DNA from: Eubacterium sp. UBA3720
Lineage (GTDB): Bacteria > Bacillota > Clostridia > Lachnospirales > Lachnospiraceae
Reading direction: 5' to 3'
Assembly (NCBI GenBank): GCA_002371335.1
Contig: DFHP01000143.1
Location: forward strand, 24,618-30,223
Length of the DNA stretch: 5,606 nucleotides
The notes under the pieces are model-generated. The model worked only from the letters and a program-made list of their open reading frames with translations, did not search any database and had not been told where the DNA came from. The position numbers and the translations under genes were made by a program. Below are positions 1 through 5,134 of the stretch, one piece after another (position 1 is the first letter of the stretch; each line of letters starts with the position of its first letter).

Positions 1-61
1 ATTTTTCATGATTAAACTGTTCAAAAACGAGATGTGGGGAGTTTTTTGTAATTTAATAAAG

Positions 62-88
62 AAAAAAGGGCGTTAGCGCCCTTTTTTT
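62..88 (-). terminator. Intrinsic terminator of the RND gene, probably bidirectional
   Basis: A perfect 5-bp GC stem (GGGCG at 68-72, CGCCC at 77-81) closes a TTAG loop. It is flanked by six A residues on the left (62-67) and seven T residues on the right (82-88), so the A and T tracts extend the stem and give a U-run on either strand. It lies 55 bases beyond the stop codon of the minus-strand transporter gene. Because it is symmetric it would also stop a plus-strand transcript entering from the left. Bases 1-61 are AT-rich and show no supportable gene. Confidence 0.93.
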
Positions 89-142
89 CTGCCCTCACAA
101 GCATGTCTTCTTCTGTTTTTCCTGATCGTTTTATAGTCTGTT

Positions 143-3100
143 TTACAGTTCGTTTCTGCTGCGCAGTTCCTGTATGAACTGGGCGGCGTCATCGGGTTCG
201 TCGTCGATATCGCTTCCTACATCAATGTTCATAGGCTGACGCTTGAACAGTATGTCATATATGACAGGTACTATATAAAGTGTCATCAGTGTGGCGTAGA
301 GAAGGCCTCCCGCAATGACGATCGCCATTCCGGAACCGAGCTGGGAGCCCATGTCTTTTCCGAAGATAAGCTGTGTCATGGCAAGTATCGTGGTCAGCGC
401 GGTCATAAGGATAGGCCTCATACGTGTACGGCCTGTGGCCACAAGGGCGTCACGCCGTTTCATGCCGCCCTGCCTCAGCTGGTTGGCGTAATCTACAAAT
501 ACGATGCCGTTGTTTACAACGGTTCCCATAAGGATAAGGAATCCCATGGCTGAAAGCATGGAAAGCGGCTGCCCCGCGATCATCAGACCTATCATGCCGC
601 CGGTGAAGGCAAGCGGTACGGTAAACAGAATGATGAATGGCGAAAGCAGGCTCTGAAACTGGGCTACCATGACAAGATAAATAAACAGGAGACCCAGAGC
701 CATCAGTTTAAGCATCTGAGTGACCATATCATTGACCGTATCTACCTGGCCGGCGATTTCTATCCGGTAACCTTTTTCCAGCGAATCACTGTACTTGTTC
801 AGCTTCTTCTGAAGATCGCGGCTGAGAACGGTGGTGTTATAGCCTTCATCAGTGGAAGCCGATACAGTGACATAATTTGTCTGATTCTCACGGTTAATGT
901 TCGCCAGAGACGTGGTCTCCTCTATGGACGCGAATTCTGAGAGTCTGTGTGTTTCAGGCTCGTTTTCACCATCGGTATCAGTGGCAGCGGAATTGTCACC
1001 CTCAGGCAAGCCAAAGGAGGAGGGAAGTCCGCCGCCTGACGGCATCTGCATAGAGGAAGAAAGTCCGCCTCCGGCCATGGACATTGCAGACGGATCCGCG
1101 GCGGATGTCATATCTGAGGCCTTGAATTCCATATCAAGAATATTTTCCTTCGTAAGAGGATCGGTGTTATCTTCCAGTGTGATCTTCATTTCTACGCCGT
1201 CTACGGTAATGGTTGCCGCATCGACTTTTGTGTTGATGCGGGAAGAGATATCGGCGTAGATCTGCGCCGTAGTCAGACCATAAGACATGGCTTTGTCTTT
1301 GTCGATATGAAGGACCAGAGAGCTGTCCCCGTCCTGAATACTGGAGGTGGCGTCGCTAAAGCCCTGAACCGTATTTGTCAGCGATATGACATCGGCGGAA
1401 ATAGTATTCAGCTTATCGATATCCTTTCCGTAAATATTAATGGTAAGATCACTGCTTCCCATCATGGCACTCATGTCGCTCATGCCTCCGGCGCTGACAG
1501 TTACTTCACAGTCGATATCTTTGGTGGCCTTTTCAATATCTTTGACGATCCGTTTTACTTCTTCAGCTCCTGCGTTTTCTTCGGCTGTGATATAACAGAT
1601 GTAAGAACCGTAACTGTCGCTGCTGTCAGATACCGCGGCGGAACTGATCAGGCCTGCGGAGCTTGAAGAGTCCATGATTCCCATGTCGACCACGCCGTCT
1701 ACGCCCAGGATGGCGTCAGCCACTTCGTCTGCCTTGCGGAAGGAGGTTTCCCTGTCATCTGTCTCCGGCGTTGTGATATCTACCTCTATATTAGTTGAGG
1801 TCATTTCCGGGAACAAAACGATACCTATTGTGATAAGACGCCATGTGGTGAGCACCAGCAGCGCGATGCTCAGAGAAAGAGGAACTATCTTAAACCGGAG
1901 ACACCAGCGCAGTGTTTTCCCGTAGAAGGCTGCAGCCTTTTCAAATAGCGGATGCTTTCTGGGCCGCATGTTCTTCATGAGCGTGCTCGAGGATGCCGGA
2001 ACCACTGTAAGTGATATCAGCAGGGAAGCCATAAGACAATATCCGATAGACAGGGCCATCGGTATCAGAAGTTCACGGACGGTTCCCGTGGTAAATACCA
2101 TCGGAAGAAATACACATACGGTGGTAAGCGTGGAGGCAATGATAGCGCCCCGAACCTGTTTGGCTCCCTGCACGGCAGCACGGGGCGCAGGCAGTCCGTT
2201 TCCTCTCAGGCGGAAAATATTTTCCATAACTACGATGGAATTATCTACCAGCATTCCTATTCCCAGAGAGATTCCGGAAAGTGTCATCATATTCAATGAC
2301 AGGCCCGAGAAATACATCAGAACGACTGTCAGAAGAACGGAAAGTGGAATGCTGATGCCGACTACGATAGTAGGACGTACATTTCCCAGGAACAAAGCCA
2401 GGACCAGTATCGCCAGGGCGGCGCCCAGAGCCATACTCTTCAGAATGCTGTTAATGATGATCGTGATGTAGATTCCCTGATCCATCATAGGCACGACCTT
2501 TGTACCGGGATTGTCATCCCTGATCTCATTCAGAGCGGCGTTTGCAAGTCTGGAGACCTCGTTGGTTCCCGAGGTTGAGCTTTTATAGATACAGAGAACC
2601 ACTGCGTTTTCACCGTTAAGTTTGGCGTAATGGCTGTCGGAATTATCGATCACCGTGATATCGGCGATATCATTGAGACGTACCGTACCTATATCATCCA
2701 GATCCACCAGAAGAGAATCGGCAAGCTCTTTGGAACCTTCATACTCTTCTCCTACCTTCAGAAGCCATGAATTGTCATCAGCGTCATCAATGTATCCGGC
2801 AGGCATGGAAAAATTTTGCGCATAGATGAGCTGGGACAATGTGGCCGTGGATAAAAGGCTGTCAAGATTCGCGTTCTCCAGCGCGGATACTCTCGCGGAT
2901 TCATACTGAGTCATCGCTGCATCCAGCTGGGTCTGCGCGTCTGTAAGCTGGATCGCTGCAGTAGAAAAACCGACGGCTGCATCCAGCTGCGCCTGCGTCA
3001 GAGCGCCATACGCGGTTTCAAGCTGCGTAAGCACTGACGGGATCTGATCTATTCCTGAAGATACGCTTTCGATCGAATTCCGGATCCCAGCGGTCTTCTC

Positions 3101-4321
3101 GGAGAGAAAACCGTTGATATCATTTGCGTTCAGGGATGTAAGTATAGCAGAGAGCCTTGCTGTCTGAGCTGTAGCCTGCGTAGCCATTGACATCAGATCA
3201 GAGAAAGAAGCTGTGTCGGTATTCGCCAGTTCGCTAAGCTGTGACTGTATATCATCGAGCTGAGCCTGCAGCTGCGCGATCATCTCAGGAGAGATCGCGC
3301 TCTGTCCCTGACCGCCGCCTTCAGGGGCGGAAGGATCGTCTGCGTTTTCGCCGGAGGCATCAGCTCCTTCAGAACCGTTCAGGGCCTCATTGATACCGTT
3401 TGCCGTATCGATCGCCTGCGACATTCCTTCGGAGATCTCACCCATGGATTCCCCTGCCCGGTTCGCAGCCGGAACGGCTGATCCGGCCAGCCTGGTCAGA
3501 TCATCTCCAAGTGAACCCACCTGGTCTGAAAGAGTCGCCAGATAAGGTTTTATCTGCTGTGACGCCGAGACAACGGCGGGAGAGAGACTTCCGAAGATGG
3601 CAGAAGACATTGTCTGACCAAATACGGCTTCCTGCGCGTTCAGCGCGTCCTGTCCGGCGGTAACCTGAGCCCGGGCGTTGTCGAGCTGGGATTTTGCGTC
3701 TGCCAGGGCAAGGTTTGTCTGCGCCAGGATCTTATCGTTTACGTTATCAATTTTTGCCTGATTCAGTTCTACCTGAATGCTCTTTTCTATCGTGCCCACG
3801 TCAGTGACACTGGCAATACCATCCTGACGTTCCAGCGTGGGAATGACTTCACGGTCTATAAAATCGGATAATTCATATTGATCATATCCGTCACGGCTGA
3901 CAGCGACATACATTGTCGCCATCATATCCATGCTGATCTCCATAATATTAGGCGTACCGCATTCTTCAGGCAGCGTGCCGGAGGTCTGGTCGATCGCGCC
4001 GGAAACTTTGACAAGGGCGCTGTCCATATCGGTGCCGTCCTCAAATTCAAGCTGTACCATAGAATAGTTTTCGCTGCTTACGGAATACAGATTTTTGACG
4101 CCGTTAATGGTGCCCAGAGCACTTTCGAGCGGCTCGGATACAGACGTTTCCACCTTCTCCGGGCTTGCGCCGGGGTAGGGGGTGATCACCATCAGATAAG
4201 GCAGGCTTAGCGATGGGAGCAGATCGGTAGAAAGACGTGTCACCGAAACAAAGCCAAGCACAAGTATCATAATAACCATAACCAGTATGGTAAAAGGTTT
4301 TTTAACGCTGAGTTTTTCCAT
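143..4321 (-). CDS. RND-superfamily efflux permease with a large coiled-coil insertion
   Basis: This 1392-residue integral membrane protein is an AcrB/SwrC-like RND (HAE-type) transporter, a family that uses ion-motive force to export drugs, surfactants or lipids. Membrane segment 1 spans about residues 9-28, segments 2-6 about 618-778, segment 7 about 806-832 and segments 8-12 about 1197-1356, with two large extracytoplasmic loops between: the standard duplicated RND layout. Typical motifs are PYPGASPEKVE (48-58), GMLVDNSIVVMENI (689-702) and VVNNGIVFVDY (1268-1278). D693 matches AcrB D407, but AcrB D408 and K940 align with N694 and N1270. The usual length is about 1020-1070 residues; the excess is mainly a coiled-coil insertion (about 195-495) plus a Met/Gly/Ser-rich loop (about 1069-1122). 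The C-terminus is an acidic cytoplasmic tail. The ATG is chosen because AAAGGA lies 7 bases upstream and the protein begins directly with the usual MEKLSVKKPF lead into segment 1. No adaptor gene is adjacent. The substrate is unknown. Confidence 0.96.
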   Translation of the reverse strand: MEKLSVKKPFTILVMVIMILVLGFVSVTRLSTDLLPSLSLPYLMVITPYPGASPEKVETSVSEPLESALGTINGVKNLYSVSSENYSMVQLEFEDGTDMDSALVKVSGAIDQTSGTLPEECGTPNIMEISMDMMATMYVAVSRDGYDQYELSDFIDREVIPTLERQDGIASVTDVGTIEKSIQVELNQAKIDNVNDKILAQTNLALADAKSQLDNARAQVTAGQDALNAQEAVFGQTMSSAIFGSLSPAVVSASQQIKPYLATLSDQVGSLGDDLTRLAGSAVPAANRAGESMGEISEGMSQAIDTANGINEALNGSEGADASGENADDPSAPEGGGQGQSAISPEMIAQLQAQLDDIQSQLSELANTDTASFSDLMSMATQATAQTARLSAILTSLNANDINGFLSEKTAGIRNSIESVSSGIDQIPSVLTQLETAYGALTQAQLDAAVGFSTAAIQLTDAQTQLDAAMTQYESARVSALENANLDSLLSTATLSQLIYAQNFSMPAGYIDDADDNSWLLKVGEEYEGSKELADSLLVDLDDIGTVRLNDIADITVIDNSDSHYAKLNGENAVVLCIYKSSTSGTNEVSRLANAALNEIRDDNPGTKVVPMMDQGIYITIIINSILKSMALGAALAILVLALFLGNVRPTIVVGISIPLSVLLTVVLMYFSGLSLNMMTLSGISLGIGMLVDNSIVVMENIFRLRGNGLPAPRAAVQGAKQVRGAIIASTLTTVCVFLPMVFTTGTVRELLIPMALSIGYCLMASLLISLTVVPASSSTLMKNMRPRKHPLFEKAAAFYGKTLRWCLRFKIVPLSLSIALLVLTTWRLITIGIVLFPEMTSTNIEVDITTPETDDRETSFRKADEVADAILGVDGVVDMGIMDSSSSAGLISSAAVSDSSDSYGSYICYITAEENAGAEEVKRIVKDIEKATKDIDCEVTVSAGGMSDMSAMMGSSDLTINIYGKDIDKLNTISADVISLTNTVQGFSDATSSIQDGDSSLVLHIDKDKAMSYGLTTAQIYADISSRINTKVDAATITVDGVEMKITLEDNTDPLTKENILDMEFKASDMTSAADPSAMSMAGGGLSSSMQMPSGGGLPSSFGLPEGDNSAATDTDGENEPETHRLSEFASIEETTSLANINRENQTNYVTVSASTDEGYNTTVLSRDLQKKLNKYSDSLEKGYRIEIAGQVDTVNDMVTQMLKLMALGLLFIYLVMVAQFQSLLSPFIILFTVPLAFTGGMIGLMIAGQPLSMLSAMGFLILMGTVVNNGIVFVDYANQLRQGGMKRRDALVATGRTRMRPILMTALTTILAMTQLIFGKDMGSQLGSGMAIVIAGGLLYATLMTLYIVPVIYDILFKRQPMNIDVGSDIDDEPDDAAQFIQELRSRNEL
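956..1117 (-). other. Met/Gly/Ser-rich low-complexity loop in the RND second half
   Basis: Residues about 1069-1122 of the permease form a disordered-looking stretch in the second extracytoplasmic loop. It begins with short Met-containing blocks (SAMSMAGGG, SSSMQMPSGGG) and ends in an acidic segment (DTDGENEPE). Ordered porter sequence resumes at HRLSEFASI, as expected of the family. It is probably a flexible surface loop; a metal-binding role for the methionines would be speculation. Confidence 0.65.
2837..3739 (-). other. Coiled-coil insertion within the RND first extracytoplasmic loop
   Basis: Residues about 195-495 interrupt the porter region between IQVELNQAKI and the returning family sequence AQNFSMPAGYI. 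In ordinary RND permeases these two points are joined by roughly 15-20 residues. The insert is rich in Gln, Ala, Asp, Ser and Leu. It contains heptad-like helices (about 200-235, 343-367 and 440-485, with QLDAA repeated at 445-449 and 465-469) and an acidic Gly/Ser/Pro linker at about 316-341 that probably marks a turn. It has no membrane segment and no frameshift. A long helical hairpin projecting into the cell wall is the simplest reading; its function is inferred only. Confidence 0.8.
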
Positions 4322-4328
4322 TATGGTA

Positions 4329-4334
4329 TCCTTT
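4329..4334 (-). promoter_or_regulatory. Ribosome binding site of the RND gene
   Basis: The minus strand reads AAAGGA, then seven bases (TACCATA), then the ATG at 4321-4319. It supports this start over internal methionines, which would remove membrane segment 1. Confidence 0.8.
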
Positions 4335-4375
4335 AAATGTAAAAAATATATAACAAAAATTGCAAAGTTGGTTAC

Positions 4376-4405
4376 ATTATACTCTGAAAGGGTTTACGTA
4401 ATCAA
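4376..4405 (-). promoter_or_regulatory. Sigma-A type promoter for the RND gene
   Basis: On the minus strand a perfect TATAAT -10 box (4381-4376) follows a TTGATT -35 box (4405-4400) with an 18-base spacer. Transcription would start near 4369, giving a leader of about 48 bases before the ATG. The surrounding sequence is strongly AT-rich, as expected of a Firmicutes promoter. The -35 match is 4 of 6, so moderate strength or regulator dependence is possible. Confidence 0.7.
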
Positions 4406-4426
4406 TAACACTTTATAAAGTAATCA
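4398..4426. promoter_or_regulatory. Candidate operator: palindrome between direct repeats at the RND promoter
   Basis: A perfect 12-base palindrome, ACTTTATAAAGT (4410-4421), lies just upstream of the -35 box of the transporter promoter. Two copies of GTAATCA (4398-4404 and 4420-4426) are spaced 22 bases apart, about two helical turns, and the left copy overlaps the -35 box. RND genes are commonly controlled by TetR, MarR or MerR-type regulators or by two-component systems. No regulator gene is in the window, so the binding protein is unknown. Confidence 0.4.
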
Positions 4427-4499
4427 TTTTGTAAAATAACAGAAATTAATACGTAAAAAAGTGCGGTTATATGTCCTGCAGGCAGCGGTATTGTTCAAC

Positions 4500-4646
4500 T
4501 CAGACAGGGAGTCCCCCGCCTATAGGCGGCGGGTATTGAATCAAATCTGACTCAGCGGAGGGTTTCAATCCCCCGGATGAGGTGAGCTTCCGGCGGATCG
4601 CAGAGCTGCGCGGAGGAAGACACACAAGTGCGCCGTGCAACTCGCG
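4500..4646 (-). pseudogene. Possible TnpB C-terminal tail remnant (left, minus strand)
   Basis: The minus-strand frame ending in TGA at 4502-4500 reads through KLTSSGGLKPSAESDL into PPPIGGGLPV, the last part being the translated hairpin. The Gly-x-Lys-Pro-x-x-Glu-Ser pattern and readthrough into the end hairpin resemble variable tails of annotated TnpB proteins. Upstream the frame becomes AT-rich and unlike TnpB. Its only start is a TTG at 4736-4734 without a ribosome binding site, so it is not an intact gene. The resemblance is from memory of the family and could be chance. Confidence 0.3.
4513..4533. repeat. Left-end hairpin of the IS200/IS605-like remnant
   Basis: CCGCC (4516-4520) and GGCGG (4525-4529) pair around a TATA loop. 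The stem is extended by CCC (4513-4515) with GGG (4531-4533) across one bulged C at 4530, giving an eight-pair imperfect stem. No U-run follows on either strand, so it is not an intrinsic terminator. A single bulge in a GC-rich stem is typical of the end hairpins recognised by TnpA Y1 transposases. Confidence 0.7.
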
Positions 4647-4695
4647 CGCGGTCAGAGATCGCGAATTGAAAAACAAATAAGAAACGGTCCTGAGA

Positions 4696-4724
4696 TTGAC
4701 ACAATTGCATAAAAAGAATACTAT
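4696..4724 (+). promoter_or_regulatory. Rightward promoter inside the remnant
   Basis: A perfect TTGACA -35 box (4696-4701), a 17-base spacer and a TACTAT -10 box (4719-4724, 4 of 6 matches) sit in an AT-rich island between the two GC-rich ends. Transcription would begin near 4731 and read through the right-end hairpins toward the DUF951 gene, giving about 190 bases of structured leader or a separate small RNA. It is the only good promoter seen upstream of the 4922-5606 genes. Confidence 0.6.
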
Positions 4725-4749
4725 CAATTCATTCAAGTATCGCTCGCGG

Positions 4750-4770
4750 GACCCGGCACGGATCCGGGTC
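4750..4770 (+). repeat. Seven-pair stem-loop downstream of the remnant promoter
   Basis: GACCCGG (4750-4756) pairs perfectly with CCGGGTC (4764-4770) around the loop CACGGAT. It would form about 20 bases after the predicted transcription start. The right arm overlaps GTCAG (4768-4772), which can instead pair with CTGAC (4779-4783), so two mutually exclusive folds are possible. Confidence 0.6.
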
Positions 4771-4798
4771 AGTTTCAGCTGACATCTTCCAAACCAAG

Positions 4799-4867
4799 TC
4801 CCTGCGCATCCTCACGGAGCGTTTATCTCAATGGGAGACCGGCCCCGCAGAGACGAGCTTGTCATAA
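4799..4867 (+). pseudogene. Possible TnpB C-terminal tail remnant (right, plus strand)
   Basis: The plus-strand frame ending in TAA at 4865-4867 reads SLRILTERLSQWETGPAETSLS and stops immediately before the right-end hairpin, where tnpB genes commonly end. Its Gly-Pro-x-Glu-Thr pattern is loosely similar to the left-side minus-strand tail (Lys-Pro-x-x-Glu-Ser). No RuvC or zinc-ribbon sequence precedes it; upstream in frame there is only a short AT-rich segment with a TGA at 4697-4699. The evidence is weak: position and motif resemblance only. Confidence 0.3.
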
Positions 4868-4868
4868 C

Positions 4869-4889
4869 CCGCCGCTTAAGAAGCGGAGG
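4869..4889. repeat. Right-end hairpin of the IS200/IS605-like remnant
   Basis: CCGCCGCTT (4869-4877) pairs with AAGCGGAGG (4881-4889) around an AAG loop, with one G-A mismatch (4871 with 4887), giving eight pairs. It is followed by TCTTCTCAC rather than a U-run, so it is a poor terminator. Its sequence and position match right-end hairpins of TnpB-type elements. Confidence 0.7.
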
Positions 4890-4910
4890 TCTTCTCACAT
4901 GGAGAAAAAA

Positions 4911-4916
4911 AGGAGG
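4911..4916 (+). promoter_or_regulatory. Ribosome binding site of the DUF951 gene
   Basis: A full AGGAGG lies five bases before the ATG at 4922 and directly after an A-tract. It begins only about a dozen bases beyond the estimated right edge of the mobile-element remnant, so the insertion stopped just short of the translation signal. Confidence 0.85.
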
Positions 4917-4921
4917 AAGCC

Positions 4922-5110
4922 ATGGAACTTGCGATCGGAGATATAATTAGATTAAAAAAGACGCATCCCTGCGGCAGCCGGGAATGGGAAGTACTCCGGA
5001 CAGGAGCGGATTTCCGGATCAGATGCCTGGGGTGCGGACATCAGGTGATGATCCCGAGACAAAAACTGGAAAAAAGCATCAGATCCGTGATTAAAAGCGG
5101 AGAGAAATAA
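4922..5110 (+). CDS. DUF951 family small protein
   Basis: This 62-residue protein matches the DUF951 family, small proteins widespread in Firmicutes. Diagnostic positions are the opening GDIIRLKKTHPCG (6-18), W22, GADFRIRCLGCGH (28-40) and the closing MIPRQKLEK (43-51). C35 and C38 form one CxxC pair, and C17 in the HPCG motif with H15 could complete a metal site; zinc binding is an inference from this pattern. Length is normal for the family and no signal peptide or membrane segment is present, so it is cytosolic. Its molecular role is not established; the basic surface suggests nucleic-acid or ribosome contact, but that is a guess. The start is fixed by the strong AGGAGG upstream. It is followed after 24 bases by a lipoprotein gene on the same strand. 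Confidence 0.93.
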   Translation: MELAIGDIIRLKKTHPCGSREWEVLRTGADFRIRCLGCGHQVMIPRQKLEKSIRSVIKSGEK

Positions 5111-5134
5111 TTAACAGGTACGGAGTTTTTATAA

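Larger units (their letters stand above)
4497..4900. mobile_element. Probable IS200/IS605 (TnpB-type) remnant or MITE-like element
   Basis: This roughly 400-base stretch has no intact gene and carries GC-rich hairpins close to both ends. Read outward, the two ends are similar: ACCCGCCGC begins a hairpin, followed by a G-rich arm and a short pyrimidine-rich stretch (CTTCTCAC on the right, ACTCCCTGTC on the left). Subterminal imperfect hairpins, rather than simple terminal inverted repeats with target duplications, are characteristic of IS200/IS605 elements. Short frames resembling the Pro/Glu-rich C-terminal tails of TnpB run into each hairpin. The exact boundaries are estimates: the left edge may be next to TTCAA (4494-4498) and the right edge near CTCAC (4894-4898). 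It could instead be two separate tnpB 3-prime fragments. No transposase core remains. Confidence 0.45.
4731..4900 (+). ncRNA. Candidate structured RNA (omega-RNA-like or leader) from the remnant
   Basis: Downstream of the promoter at 4696-4724 the plus strand has several foldable segments: a 7-bp stem at 4750-4770, an alternative GTCAG/CTGAC stem at 4768-4783 that competes with it, a GGG/CCC pairing near 4834-4847, and the right-end hairpin at 4869-4889. In TnpB elements the guide RNA scaffold (omega-RNA or reRNA) spans the tnpB 3-prime end and the right end, with the guide taken from the flank. The layout here matches that plan without an intact tnpB. No known riboswitch or T-box motif was recognised. 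The call is inference. Confidence 0.35.

Noticed and set aside
8..76. Short plus-strand frame at the left edge (22 codons)
   Set aside because: It runs into the terminator stem, has no ribosome binding site and its composition reflects AT-rich intergenic DNA.
897..2471. Plus-strand open frames opposite the transporter gene (897-1259, 1307-1666, 1674-1925, 1968-2471)
   Set aside because: They are antisense shadows of the RND coding sequence, lacking good ribosome binding sites and any recognisable domain.
3400..4210. Plus-strand open frames at 3400-3663 and 3878-4210
   Set aside because: Same reason: antisense to well-conserved RND codons, with Arg/His/Pro-rich translations typical of shadow frames.
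4500..4736. Minus-strand 78-codon frame as an intact gene
   Set aside because: It needs a TTG start without a ribosome binding site, its first half is AT-rich and unlike any known family, and its end translates a hairpin. Only its tail is kept, as a possible TnpB remnant.
4869..4897. Right-end hairpin as an intrinsic terminator
   Set aside because: It is not followed by a T-run on the plus strand, and on the minus strand the following sequence is also not T-rich.
4731..4921. T-box or known riboswitch leader ahead of the DUF951 gene
   Set aside because: No T-box antiterminator-like sequence, terminator pair or recognisable aptamer consensus was seen, and the downstream genes are not typical targets.
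4440..4921. CRISPR array, tRNA or rRNA in the intergenic region
   Set aside because: There are no regularly spaced repeats, no cloverleaf or GGTTCRA-type T-arm motif, and no rRNA-like sequence.
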